Source: JBBIQS01 sp037442205 (GTDB taxonomy: Bacteria; Myxococcota; Myxococcia; Myxococcales; UBA5297). From it: a DNA stretch of 48,801 nucleotides. Where the stretch lies: the NCBI GenBank assembly GCA_037442205.1, contig JBBIQS010000061.1, positions 1 to 48,801 on the forward strand, given 5' to 3'. Under the pieces are notes generated by a model that saw only the letters and a program-made list of their open reading frames with translations, had not been told where the DNA came from and made no database searches. Shown one piece after another: positions 1 to 7,872 of the stretch. Made by a program: the position numbers and the translations under genes. Each line of letters opens with the position of its first letter. Position 1 is the first letter of the stretch.

Positions 1-1
1 T

Positions 2-499
2 CGATACCAGTACAGCAAGCCCGAGGCAGCTCCGCCCACCGAGGAGCGCTACACCACCTACGTGCTGCTCGACATCGAGGGCAATCAGAGGGAGATCTTC
101 GACGCCAAGGACCGCCTCGTGGCGCGCTACCACTCCGACATGCTCGGCAATCGCATCCATCAGGCCAGCATGGAAGCCGGCGAGCGCTGGATGCTCGGCG
201 ACGTCACCGGGAAGCCGCTCTACGCCTGGAGCAGCCGGGGGTTCCGCTTCCGCACCACCTACGACGCCCTGCGGCGCCCGGTCGACACCTTCCTGAGCGA
301 CCATGGAGCGACCGAGCTCCTGGTCAGCCGCACCGTCTACGGCGAGTCGAGAGCGGCTCCCCAGCTCAAGAATTTGCGCGGGAAGCTGGTGGAGCTCCGC
401 GACCAGGCCGGCGTGGTGCGGACCGAGGACTACGACTTCAGGTTAGGCACCCAAGTCTTAGACGTCTCCTGGGAACGTCGCGGACCGCTCATTCCGTGA
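2..499 (+). pseudogene. 3' remnant of a Tc-toxin (SpvB/TcdB-like) gene, truncated
   Basis: The frame is open from base 2, so the gene begins upstream of the window. The translation carries the RHS-associated core seen in TcdB/TccC insecticidal toxin-complex proteins: MLGNRIHQASMEAGERWML, then DVTGKPLYAW, TYDALRRPVDTF, a TVYGE motif, NLRGKLVELRDQAGVV and EDYDF. In the family, EDYDF is followed by KGNLL and hundreds of further residues. Here homology stops at about base 440, and 19 unrelated residues lead to a stop at 497-499. The gene therefore looks broken by a deletion or rearrangement, and the remaining part of the Tc B subunit and any C-terminal toxin are missing. It converges on the LysM/M23 gene. 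Family recognition is good; the pseudogene call depends on the missing 3' part not being elsewhere. Confidence 0.6.
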
Positions 500-515
500 C
501 CAGACGGCAGGGGTC

Positions 516-1211
516 TCACCTCGGCGGCGGCAAAAACCGGAACGGGTCCCTCGGAATCCCGCCCTCCCGCACCTCGAAATGCAGATGCGGCCCGCTGGTC
601 TTTCCGGCGTACCCCACCCTGGCCACCGGCTCCCCGCGCCTCACCTTCTGCCCTTCCTTCACCAGGTTCTCGCGGTTGTGGGCGTAGAGCGTCAGCAACC
701 CTCCGGCGTGCTCGACGATCACCACGTGGCCGTAGCCCTTCTGATCCCCGGCGTAGAGCACCTCGCCATCGGCGGCGGCGTTCACCGCCGTCCCCTCCGG
801 CGCCGAGATGTCGATGCCGTCGTGCTTGGTCTCGCCGCGCGGACCGAACCGCGCGTAGAGCACCCCGATCAGCGGCCACTCCAGCGGCGCATTCGAAACC
901 GACGGCTCCGCCTTGGGCTTGGGCGCCGGCTCCGGTGCCTTTCCCGCCGGCGGGATCATCAGCTCGTCCCCGACCGCCAGCTTCTCGGGATCGGTGATGC
1001 CGTTGGCCTTCGCCAACTCGCCGGGATCGACGCCGTAGCGCAGCGCGATGCGGTACAGGTTCTCCCCCGCCTCGACCCGATGGCGCTTGCCCACCAGCTC
1101 CGGCTCGCGGTGCGTGATCGGCTTGGGGTCCGGCGCCGGCTTGCTGGTGACGCAGGACGCGAGGACCAGCAGGCCCACCCCGGCGATCGCGCGATGAGCG
1201 GACCAGAGCAC
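516..1211 (-). CDS. LysM and M23 peptidase-domain lipoprotein (NlpD/EnvC-like)
   Basis: Predicted outer-membrane lipoprotein that binds or cleaves peptidoglycan. The N-terminus has a hydrophobic stretch and a lipobox (LVLASC, Cys at about residue 20). A LysM domain follows (residues about 43-90, HRVEAGENLYRIALRYGVDP), then a Pro/Lys-rich linker and an M23 domain. The M23 metal ligands are visible as HDGIDI and HLHFEV, with YAHN between them, so the enzyme may be active rather than a degenerate NlpD activator. The start is GTG. The gene lies 9 bp after surE in the same direction; surE and nlpD are also neighbours in many Proteobacteria, which supports an NlpD-like role in cell separation. Whether it cleaves peptidoglycan or activates an amidase cannot be decided here. 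Confidence 0.88.
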   Translation of the reverse strand: MLWSAHRAIAGVGLLVLASCVTSKPAPDPKPITHREPELVGKRHRVEAGENLYRIALRYGVDPGELAKANGITDPEKLAVGDELMIPPAGKAPEPAPKPKAEPSVSNAPLEWPLIGVLYARFGPRGETKHDGIDISAPEGTAVNAAADGEVLYAGDQKGYGHVVIVEHAGGLLTLYAHNRENLVKEGQKVRRGEPVARVGYAGKTSGPHLHFEVREGGIPRDPFRFLPPPR

Positions 1212-1220
1212 CGCCCGCCC

Positions 1221-1973
1221 CTACTTGGCCTGCGAGAAGCCCGGCACCTGCCAGCCGCGCAGCGAGTCCATCAGCGGCCGATCGGTCAGGTCGAGGTTCA
1301 GCGGCGTCACCGAGACCACTCCGTCCCGGTAGATGGCGTTGCAGTCCGAGCCGGGGATGTCGTCGACCGTCGCCTCGTCGCCGCCGATCCAGTAGTAGCG
1401 CCGGCCGCGCGGGTCGAGGTTCTCCACCACCACGTTGCCGTAGTTGCGCCGCCCCAGGCACGTCACGGCGAAGCCCTTGAGCTCGCCGGGCGGGAAGTTG
1501 ACGTTGAGCAGCACCCCGCGCGGCAGCCCGCCCTCGACCGCCTTGCGCGTCAGCTCGGCGGCAAACTTCGCCCCCGGCTTGAAGTCCACTCCCTTGGCCA
1601 GCGAGAAGGCCAGGGCCGGAATGCCCAGCTGCGCACCCTCCATCGCCGCGGCCACCGTCCCGGAGTAGAGGATGTCGTTGCCGACGTTCGGCCCGTGGTT
1701 GATCCCTGAGACCACCACGTCCGGCCGCTCGTTCTTCAGCAGGTGGTTGATGCCGACGTAGACGCAGTCGGTGGGAGTGCCGTCCACCTCGTACCAGCGG
1801 TGGTTGATCGGCCTGATCCGCAGCGGCCGCTGCAAGGTGATCGAGTGCGAGGTGGCCGATTGCTCGCGGTCGGGGGCGACCACGTAGACCTCGGCGAACT
1901 TGGCCAGCTCGTCGTGAAGCGCCCGGATGCCTTCGGAAGCGATGCCGTCGTCGTTGGAGATGAGGATGCGCAC
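1221..1973 (-). CDS. surE: 5'/3'-nucleotidase SurE
   Basis: Metal-dependent nucleoside monophosphate phosphatase linked to stationary-phase survival. The 250-residue protein opens with the family signature MRILISNDDGI, whose Asp pair binds the divalent metal. SGINHGPNVG and the YSGTVAAAMEG segment provide further active-site residues, and the length is typical. The start is GTG with only a weak ribosome site, so translation may depend on coupling to the upstream cytochrome gene 31 bp away. The order Fur-type regulator, barrel, cytochrome, surE, LysM/M23 on one strand suggests one transcript. Confidence 0.95.
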   Translation of the reverse strand: MRILISNDDGIASEGIRALHDELAKFAEVYVVAPDREQSATSHSITLQRPLRIRPINHRWYEVDGTPTDCVYVGINHLLKNERPDVVVSGINHGPNVGNDILYSGTVAAAMEGAQLGIPALAFSLAKGVDFKPGAKFAAELTRKAVEGGLPRGVLLNVNFPPGELKGFAVTCLGRRNYGNVVVENLDPRGRRYYWIGGDEATVDDIPGSDCNAIYRDGVVSVTPLNLDLTDRPLMDSLRGWQVPGFSQAK

Positions 1974-2004
1974 GCGGTTCCCGTAGCAGATACCCGGGCC
2001 TCGC

Positions 2005-2361
2005 TCAAGGATGCTCCGAGCCCTCGACCGTCGCTGCGCTTCCCCAGGCGCGCTCGCTCATGGTCATCACGAAGCGCAGCACCAGCTCCTTCTGCCGGTA
2101 GTCGAGCCGCGCCCGCGGGGCCATCGCGTTCAGCAGCTTCGGCCACTCCTCGGGCGTGTGGTCCTCGGGCAGGCGCAGGCCGTGGCAGCTCGAGCAGCGG
2201 GCGACGTAGATCTCACGACCCTTCTCGAGGTGGGCCAGCGTGGTCCCGGGAAAGAGCCGCTCGGCGACCGGGACGTCCGCCTCGGTCGGCTTGACCAGCA
2301 CCCCGGCGCAGCCGGCCACCAGGCCCGCTGCCGCCAGGGCAAGCAACAAACGCATCTTCAC
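2005..2361 (-). CDS. small mono-heme cytochrome c lipoprotein
   Basis: A 118-residue exported protein with a lipobox (VAGC, Cys18) and a single heme-attachment motif CSSCH (Cys56). It should be anchored by lipid, probably in the outer membrane, and hold one c-type heme. Met residues in the C-terminal half (LLNAMAP, MTMSE) could be the distal ligand, as in class I cytochromes. Its ATG overlaps the stop of the barrel gene by four bases, which indicates translational coupling, so the two products probably act together. I do not recognise a named family. The motif and signal are seen directly; a role in electron transfer is inferred. Confidence 0.82.
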   Translation of the reverse strand: MKMRLLLALAAAGLVAGCAGVLVKPTEADVPVAERLFPGTTLAHLEKGREIYVARCSSCHGLRLPEDHTPEEWPKLLNAMAPRARLDYRQKELVLRFVMTMSERAWGSAATVEGSEHP

Positions 2362-3137
2362 AGCTCCACTCCCAGGAGAAACCGCGTCTCCAGCTTCTCG
2401 TGATCACTCAGGTTCAGCCTGCCGGCAGTCGCCCCTCGGAACGCCGCCAGCTGCGGCATCACCGACAGGCTCACCCACCAGTTCTTGCCCGCGTATCCGA
2501 GCGAAGGACCGGCGAAGAGCACCGACGACTCCCAACCCGCCTCGGCAACCTGGTTGTGGCTGCGGGCCTCCAGCCCGACGCTCAGCTCCGGGAGCAGGAA
2601 GTAGCCGATCCCGAGATCGGCCTCCAGCTCGGTTCCGCCCTCGACCTGGCCGGGCGCGGTCCAGGCCCACTCGTGCGCGCCCATCAGATTGAAGGCGGCC
2701 GCCAGCTTGCCCACGCGCTTGTCGAGGATGAGCCGGGCCTCGAGCTCGGCCTCGGCGGCAGCGCCCCGTCCCTCGAGGTAGAGCGCCGACCCGAAGGCGT
2801 CCGCCACCGGGTCGCTGAGCTTGTACTTCCACTCCGAGCTGACGCCGTCGAACTGCACCGCGGTCCGCCGCCCGGCGCCGGTGTCCTCGGTCAGCGAGAT
2901 CAGGTTCAGGTAAATCGAGGTCTGCAGCCGGTCGGTCAGGCCGGCCTCGAACTCCAACCGGTGATCGAAGCGGCTGTAGAAGCCGGCGTGGCCGTTGCGC
3001 CAGGTGGTCCAGGGCTCGACCTCGCGCTCGCCCTCGGTCAGCACCGCCGACTCGTAGGTGTAGCTGAAATGCCGCTGCGTCGCTTCGGCCGACCCCGGGA
3101 TCGCCGCCAGGGCCGCCACTACCATCAGCTTCTTCAT
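2358..3137 (-). CDS. putative outer-membrane beta-barrel protein
   Basis: A 259-residue protein with a cleavable signal (MKKLMVVAALAAIPGSAEA). The rest consists of alternating aromatic/hydrophobic and polar residues typical of amphipathic beta strands, ending in LLGVEL. Segments such as RLEFEAGLTDRLQTSIYLNL and ARSHNQVAEAGWESS look like successive barrel strands with short turns. It sits 15 bp downstream of a Fur-family regulator and is translationally coupled to the mono-heme lipoprotein. The pairing of a small barrel with a lipid-anchored cytochrome under a metal-type regulator suggests a metal or redox function, but the substrate is unknown. It could also simply be a conserved outer-membrane protein of unknown role. 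Confidence 0.75.
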   Translation of the reverse strand: MKKLMVVAALAAIPGSAEATQRHFSYTYESAVLTEGEREVEPWTTWRNGHAGFYSRFDHRLEFEAGLTDRLQTSIYLNLISLTEDTGAGRRTAVQFDGVSSEWKYKLSDPVADAFGSALYLEGRGAAAEAELEARLILDKRVGKLAAAFNLMGAHEWAWTAPGQVEGGTELEADLGIGYFLLPELSVGLEARSHNQVAEAGWESSVLFAGPSLGYAGKNWWVSLSVMPQLAAFRGATAGRLNLSDHEKLETRFLLGVEL

Positions 3138-3152
3138 TCCTGCTCCAGTCCC

Positions 3153-3629
3153 CTATTGCGACTCGGTCTCATCGTCCTTCGAGCTCGCCTTCTGACACTC
3201 CGGGCAGACGCCCACCAGCTCGAGCAGATGGCCCACCAGCTGGAAGCCGTGCTTCTCAGCCACCGCCTTCTGCAGAATCTCGATCGCCTCGAACTGGAAC
3301 TCGACTACCTTCCCGCAGCCGCGGCAGACGAGGTGATCGTGGTGGGCGTGGCCGAAGGCCGACTCGAAGCGCCGCTCCTCGCCGGTCACCACCGCCTGCT
3401 GGATCACCCCGGCGCGCAGCAGCAGCGGCAGCGCCCGGTAGACTGTGGCCCGCGAGCCGGCGACCTGCCTCTGCTGCACCGCCTGCACCAGCTCGTCCAC
3501 CCCGAAGTGGCCGCGGAAGGCCAGCGCCGCCTCCAGCACTGCCGCCCGCTCCTCGGTCCAGCGCAGCCCCTCGGCCTGCAGCACCTGCCGAAACCGCCGG
3601 ACCGCTTCGTTGTTGCGACTCGATCTCAT
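3153..3629 (-). CDS. Fur-family transcriptional regulator
   Basis: A 158-residue Fur superfamily regulator. The N-terminal winged helix includes the recognition-helix pattern SRATVYRALPLL (residues 59-70). The metal-binding part has His94, His96, His97 and His99 (HAHHDH) and the two structural zinc pairs CRGC (102-105) and CPEC (142-145). Whether it senses iron, zinc, manganese or peroxide (Fur, Zur, Mur, PerR) cannot be settled from these residues. It is the first gene of the minus-strand group that includes the barrel and the mono-heme lipoprotein, so those genes may be its targets. A weak candidate promoter (-35 CATCAA at 3664-3669 and -10 ACTATC at 3642-3647, read on the plus strand) lies so close to the ATG that the leader would be very short. 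Confidence 0.9.
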   Translation of the reverse strand: MRSSRNNEAVRRFRQVLQAEGLRWTEERAAVLEAALAFRGHFGVDELVQAVQQRQVAGSRATVYRALPLLLRAGVIQQAVVTGEERRFESAFGHAHHDHLVCRGCGKVVEFQFEAIEILQKAVAEKHGFQLVGHLLELVGVCPECQKASSKDDETESQ

Positions 3630-3765
3630 CTTAACCGGTAGACTATCCGCAGGACCGAGCCGGCATCAAGGGCCTGGCAACAACTCAAATGGGCGTAGCG
3701 CTGCCTTCGTCGAGGGCGCTTGCCCTCGGAGGAAGCGATTATTGGTGGGCGAAGCCGAGCCGGCG

Positions 3766-4119
3766 CTAGGCCTTGCTCGTGCCCTGGCGGCCGTAGCTGT
3801 CCTCGAGCCGGACCACGTCGTCGAGCTCGGGGGTCGACACCTCGAGGATGTCGCAGTCGGCCAGGGCGATCATGCGGTGCACGGTGTTGGGCTTGATGTG
3901 GTAGCTCTCGCCCGGCTTGAGCTCGCGCTCGATCAGCCCGTGGCCCTCGTCGACCACGAACAGCAGCCGCCCGGTCCAGAGGTGGATGGTCTCGTCCTTC
4001 ACCTTGTGCAGCTGCAGCGAGAGCTTGTGGCCCTCGTTCACGTGCAGCACCTTGCCGACGTACTTGTCGGTGTGCGCCCAGATCAGCTCGTATCCCCAAG
4101 GCTTTTCGACGCGCCGCAT
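3766..4119 (-). CDS. cupin protein, mannose-6-phosphate isomerase type II-like
   Basis: A 117-residue single cupin domain. RVEKPWGYELIW at the N-terminus and the core VGKVLHVNEGHKLSLQLH followed by ETIHLWTGRLLFVVD match the C-terminal isomerase domain of bifunctional mannose-1-phosphate guanylyltransferase/mannose-6-phosphate isomerases. The metal-binding cupin His/Glu set is visible (LQLHKVKDE, with a later YHIKPNTVHRM). Stand-alone versions of this domain occur in many bacteria and probably isomerise or bind a sugar phosphate. A GGAG ribosome site precedes the ATG. It is 136 bp upstream of the Fur-family gene and 123 bp downstream of the SPOR gene, so it is probably its own unit. Confidence 0.8.
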   Translation of the reverse strand: MRRVEKPWGYELIWAHTDKYVGKVLHVNEGHKLSLQLHKVKDETIHLWTGRLLFVVDEGHGLIERELKPGESYHIKPNTVHRMIALADCDILEVSTPELDDVVRLEDSYGRQGTSKA

Positions 4120-4242
4120 GCAGCACTCCGTGTGACAGGTCCCCGCGGAGCTTCTTCTAGCACGCTGCCGCGTCCTTGGCTCGCCGACTTGGAGGCGCCT
4201 GCCGGGACGCCCTGAAAACGTGCGTTCTAACGGGCGGTTAGC

Positions 4243-5049
4243 TCAGCGGGCGCTCGCCACCAGGGCATCCATGCCGGACTTCTTCTTGAAGTCCTTGAGC
4301 GCGGCCTCGGCCTCGGCGCGGCTCTCGTAGGAGCCGAGGCGGACCCGGAACATCCGCCCCTTGCCCGGCACCTCGGCCTCCGCCACCACCGCGCCCGGGA
4401 AGCCCTTGTTGGCCAGCTTGGCGACCACCTTGTCGGCGTCGGCTTGGCTGGGCATCGAGGAGACCTGCAGGCAGAAGGCGCCGGACTTGGTGGCGCTGGA
4501 AAAGGCCGCTGCCAGGTCGCCCTTCCGCTTGGCCTCGTCCTTCGACTTCTCCTTGGCATGCGGCTTCGGCTCGGGCCTGGCCTCCGGCCTGGGTTCGGCG
4601 GCCGCCGGCTCGAGATCGCCGGAGGCGGCCACGGCATCCGCGCCCTCACTCGTGGGGTCGGCCGCGGCGGCAGCCCTCTTCTCCTTGTCGGCCTTGGCCT
4701 TCTCCTTCTTGTCCGCCTTCTTGTCCTTCTCGGCCTTGGGCGGCTTGGTCGGCTCGATGGCGGGATCGACCGCCTTGGGCTTGGTCAGCTCGTCGGCGAA
4801 GGTCAGGCTGGCGTCGGGGGCAGGCGGCTCGGCGGTGCGCAGCTTCTCCTTGGCGTCGATGGCCGCCAGAGGATCCTTCGGCGGCTGCGGGCCGACCGGC
4901 CCACCACCGCCCGCCAGCTGCTTGCCGACCATCACCCCCAGGGCGAAGACCAGGCCCAACACCACCAGCGAGCCGATCACGAACGACACGATCTGCCGGT
5001 TGTTGAGCTGCAATTCGATGGTGTCTCGCATCCGATGAGGGTCGCGCAT
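4243..5049 (-). CDS. SPOR-domain membrane protein
   Basis: A 268-residue bitopic inner-membrane protein. A short cytoplasmic N-terminus (IELQLNNRQ) is followed by one transmembrane helix (about residues 19-41, IVSFVIGSLVVLGLVFALGV). A long Lys/Glu/Ala/Pro-rich periplasmic linker then leads to a C-terminal SPOR domain (about residues 190-266, beginning FCLQVSSMPSQADADKVVAK and ending in the DALVAS strand). SPOR domains bind glycan strands lacking stem peptides and localise proteins to the division site, as in FtsN and DedD. The gene begins 17 bp after argS, so the two are probably co-transcribed. A second in-frame ATG six codons in is a possible alternative start. Confidence 0.87.
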   Translation of the reverse strand: MRDPHRMRDTIELQLNNRQIVSFVIGSLVVLGLVFALGVMVGKQLAGGGGPVGPQPPKDPLAAIDAKEKLRTAEPPAPDASLTFADELTKPKAVDPAIEPTKPPKAEKDKKADKKEKAKADKEKRAAAAADPTSEGADAVAASGDLEPAAAEPRPEARPEPKPHAKEKSKDEAKRKGDLAAAFSSATKSGAFCLQVSSMPSQADADKVVAKLANKGFPGAVVAEAEVPGKGRMFRVRLGSYESRAEAEAALKDFKKKSGMDALVASAR

Positions 5050-5066
5050 GCTCTTCGTGCCTCAGG

Positions 5067-6908
5067 TCAGCTCTCTTCGAGCTCCTTGGGCACCTCCATC
5101 CAGTCGGGAGCGCTCACGCCCATCAGCGCGAGCGCGTTGGCGAAGACGGTCTTCAGGCAGCCCACCAGCAGCAGCCGGGCCTTGGTGACCTCAGGATCTT
5201 CCTTGATGATCACCCGCAGCCCGGGCTCCTTCTTGCCCTTGGTGTAGTACGACTGGAAGGCGGCGCTGGTCTCCTGCACGTAGAAGATGATCCGATGCGG
5301 CTCGCGGGCCTTGGCCGCCCCCTCGACCACCGCCGGGAAGCTGAGCAGCCGCTTCACCAGCTCCAGCTCGTCGGGATGGGTCAGCTTCTTCTCCAGCAGC
5401 GCCAGGTCGAAGGCCGGCGGAGCGAACCCCGCCTCCTGGGCGCGCTTGAAGATGTTGGCGCAGCGGGCGTGGCCGTACTGGACGTAGAAGACCGGGTTCT
5501 CCATGGTCTGCTTCTTCACCAGGTCCAGATCGAACTCGAGCTGCGAGTCGGCCCGCTTCATCAGGAACATCACCCGGGTCGCGTCGCGGCCGGCGTCTTC
5601 CACCACGTCGCGCAGGGTGACGAAGGTCCCGGCGCGCTTGGACATCTTGTACGGCTGGCCGCCCTTGATCAGGTTGACCATCTGCACCAGCACCACGTCG
5701 AGGGCACCCTTGCGGCCGGTGAGCGCCTCGACCGCCGCCTTGACCCGCCTGACGTAGCCGCCGTGGTCGGCGCCCCAGACGTCGATCAGCGAGTCGAAGC
5801 CGCGGTCGAGCTTGTTCTTGTGGTAGGCGATGTCGGCGGCAAAGTAGGTGTAGCTGCCGTCGGACTTCTGCAGCGGCCGGTCCTGGTCATCGCCGAAGCC
5901 GGTGGCCCGGAACAGCAGCTGCTCTCGCGGCTCGTAGTCCTCGGAGTGGGCCAGGTCCTTGGGCGGGGGCAGCACGCCCCGGTACATGTGGCCCTGGCCG
6001 GTGAGCGCCTCGACCGCCGAGTCGATGGCCTTCTTCTCGTGCAGCTGCCGCTCGCTGAAGAAGGTGTCGAACTCGATGTTCAGCGCCTTCAGGTCGTCCT
6101 TGATCATCGCCAGCATCTCGGTGATGGCGAAGTCCATGAACAGCGTCTGCTGGGTCTTTTCGTCGGCCTCGAGGTACTTGGTGCCGTGGGTGGCCTTGAA
6201 CTTCTCCGCCGCCGGGATCAGGTACTGGCCCGGGTACGGGAGGATCTTGGCCATCGCCTCGTCCCACTCGCGCTTCTGCTTCTTCTCTTCCGGAGTGGTG
6301 GCGGGCTCGGGCGGCTTGGGCAGCGCGGGGGTGGGGACCGGGATGCCGCACTGCTCGCGGTAGCGGACCCACAGCGCCTTGCCCAGCTGCTTCACCTGGC
6401 CGCCGGCGTCGTTGATGTAGTACTCGCGGCTGACCGAGTAGCCGGCGGCACCGAGCAGGGTGGCCAGGCAGTCGCCGACCACCGCCCCGCGGCCGTGGCC
6501 GACGTGCATCGGGCCGGTGGGGTTGGCGGAGACGTACTCGACGTTGACCCGCTGGCCCTTGCCGGCCTGGGAGCGGCCGTAGCTCTTGCCCTGATCGACG
6601 ACGTCCTTGAGGGCCAGCAGCCAGACGCGCGGATCGAGGCGCAGGTTGATGAAGCCGGGGCCCGCGATCTCGGCCTTGGAGACCAGCTTCTGCGGGTCGG
6701 CCAGGTTGCCGACGATGATCTGGGCGACCTCGCGGGGATTCTTGCCGGCCTGCTTGGCGAGGATCATGGCCACGTTGGTGGACCAGTCGCCGTGGGCCGG
6801 GTTCTTGGGGGCCTCGACGAGCGCCTCGCCGGGGAAGGCGGGCAAGAGCCCGGCCTTGGCGCAGTGCGCGAGCGTGTCGGCGATGATCTGCTGAGCCTTC
6901 TCCTTCAC
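5067..6908 (-). CDS. argS: arginyl-tRNA synthetase
   Basis: Class I aminoacyl-tRNA synthetase charging tRNA-Arg. The 613-residue protein has the N-terminal Arg-S additional domain, the HIGH-type signature in SANPTGPMHVGHGRGAVVGD, the KMSKS-type loop YKMSKRAGTF, and a C-terminal DALR anticodon-binding domain ending in GVSAPDWMEVPKEL. An insertion rich in Pro/Glu/Lys (about residues 190-215) lengthens it a little over the usual size. The start is GTG with AAGGAG about 9 bases upstream. A plausible sigma-70 promoter lies just upstream, and the SPOR gene follows within 17 bp. Confidence 0.97.
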   Translation of the reverse strand: MKEKAQQIIADTLAHCAKAGLLPAFPGEALVEAPKNPAHGDWSTNVAMILAKQAGKNPREVAQIIVGNLADPQKLVSKAEIAGPGFINLRLDPRVWLLALKDVVDQGKSYGRSQAGKGQRVNVEYVSANPTGPMHVGHGRGAVVGDCLATLLGAAGYSVSREYYINDAGGQVKQLGKALWVRYREQCGIPVPTPALPKPPEPATTPEEKKQKREWDEAMAKILPYPGQYLIPAAEKFKATHGTKYLEADEKTQQTLFMDFAITEMLAMIKDDLKALNIEFDTFFSERQLHEKKAIDSAVEALTGQGHMYRGVLPPPKDLAHSEDYEPREQLLFRATGFGDDQDRPLQKSDGSYTYFAADIAYHKNKLDRGFDSLIDVWGADHGGYVRRVKAAVEALTGRKGALDVVLVQMVNLIKGGQPYKMSKRAGTFVTLRDVVEDAGRDATRVMFLMKRADSQLEFDLDLVKKQTMENPVFYVQYGHARCANIFKRAQEAGFAPPAFDLALLEKKLTHPDELELVKRLLSFPAVVEGAAKAREPHRIIFYVQETSAAFQSYYTKGKKEPGLRVIIKEDPEVTKARLLLVGCLKTVFANALALMGVSAPDWMEVPKELEES

Positions 6909-6935
6909 GAACGACTCCTTAGCGTGCCCCGCCGG

Positions 6936-6963
6936 ATCTTAGGGAGGTGCGGGGGCGCGTCAA
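6936..6963 (-). promoter_or_regulatory. candidate sigma-70 promoter for argS
   Basis: Read on the minus strand: -35 TTGACG (6963-6958), a 16-bp spacer and -10 TAAGAT (6941-6936). The match is five and four of six positions. Transcription would start near 6929, about 20 bases before the argS GTG, leaving room for the AAGGAG ribosome site. It lies just beyond the hairpin that probably ends the preceding merR unit. Confidence 0.4.
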
Positions 6964-6967
6964 TTTA

Positions 6968-6990
6968 GCGTCTTTGGAGTCGCAAGACGC
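6968..6990 (-). terminator. candidate terminator hairpin after the hydrolase/merR unit
   Basis: Inverted repeat GCGTCTT (6968-6974) and AAGACGC (6984-6990) with a 9-base loop. On the minus strand the stem is followed by TAAATT, a weak U-tract. It lies about 80 bp beyond the merR stop and immediately upstream of the argS promoter, a natural boundary between two transcripts. The short stem and mixed tail keep confidence low. Confidence 0.35.
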
Positions 6991-7068
6991 AGAAAACGGC
7001 GACAAGGCCGTGCCGACCCGCGCCCTCCTTCGCCGATCTGAGCGGAGACCGCGGGAGTCGACGGCGCG

Positions 7069-7872
7069 TCACCCCTCGAGCGACACCGACAGCTCGGTCA
7101 GGCAGGTCTCCCCGGGGCCGCCGGCGCGCAGATAGGTCTCGCGAATGGGAAGCTGCAGCGAGCGCTCCTTCTGACGCAGATGCGCGAAGAGCCGGGTCCA
7201 CGAAAGCCCCACCGAATCCCAGGAGCCGGCGTGGACCAGCGTCGCCACGCGCACCTCGGGGAGCTCCTCGACGGCGACCCCGCGAACCTCGCTGCCCGGC
7301 AGAAGCGGGACGCAGAACGCCAAGTCGGCGCCATCCTCCTTGTACTCGGCGTCGAAGAGCAGCTCGAACGGTGGCCCGGCGACCGCCGGTCCGCAGGCAG
7401 CCATCAGGCGCGGGAAATGGATGCTCGCATCCGAGTAGCGGCCGACGGTTCGCACGCAGGCCGCGCGGATGGGAGGCAGAACCTTCTCGACCATGGGCGG
7501 CGGAGCGCGCAGGTAGGCCGCCGCCTGCTCGCGATGGGCGAGCAGCGCGTCGATGGCGGCGATGGAGCGCTGCGCCTGCGCCATCTCAGCCGCCAGCCGC
7601 GAGCGCGTGCGCTCCAGCGGAATCTGCAGCGGTTCGTCCTCCTCGAGCCGGTCGAGCACCGCTTTCGTCTCGTCGATGGAAAAGCCCAGCTCGCGCAGGG
7701 TGCGAATGGCGTGGGCCCGGTCCAGATCGCGCTCCGAATAGAAGCGGTACCCGGTCTGTGCATCGATCTCCGAGGGCTGTAGCAGCCCCTTCTCCTGGTA
7801 GAGCCGCAGCGCCTTGATGCTCAGCCCGGTCACCCGGGACGTCTCTCCGATGGCGTACAGCATCCGGCTCAT
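7069..7872 (-). CDS. MerR-family regulator with GyrI-like effector domain
   Basis: A 267-residue regulator. Residues about 4-70 form the MerR winged-helix domain (YAIGETSRVTGLSIKALRLY, then GLLQPSEID and a wing RFYSERDLDRA). A coiled-coil dimer helix follows (about 75-115), and then a C-terminal domain of about 150 residues with the alternating beta/alpha layout of GyrI/BltR-type ligand-binding domains. Such proteins sense lipophilic or cationic compounds and often activate a neighbouring gene. Its ATG overlaps the stop of the hydrolase (ATGA), but on the minus strand the regulator comes second: the hydrolase is transcribed first and merR follows. No efflux pump is adjacent. The ligand is unknown. 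Confidence 0.88.
   Translation of the reverse strand: MSRMLYAIGETSRVTGLSIKALRLYQEKGLLQPSEIDAQTGYRFYSERDLDRAHAIRTLRELGFSIDETKAVLDRLEEDEPLQIPLERTRSRLAAEMAQAQRSIAAIDALLAHREQAAAYLRAPPPMVEKVLPPIRAACVRTVGRYSDASIHFPRLMAACGPAVAGPPFELLFDAEYKEDGADLAFCVPLLPGSEVRGVAVEELPEVRVATLVHAGSWDSVGLSWTRLFAHLRQKERSLQLPIRETYLRAGGPGETCLTELSVSLEG

Noticed and set aside
5295..6968. Plus-strand open frame of over 500 codons opposite argS
   Set aside because: GC3 bias on the coding strand leaves antisense frames open. The translation is low complexity (Val/Leu/Gly/Asp/His) and lacks any motif.
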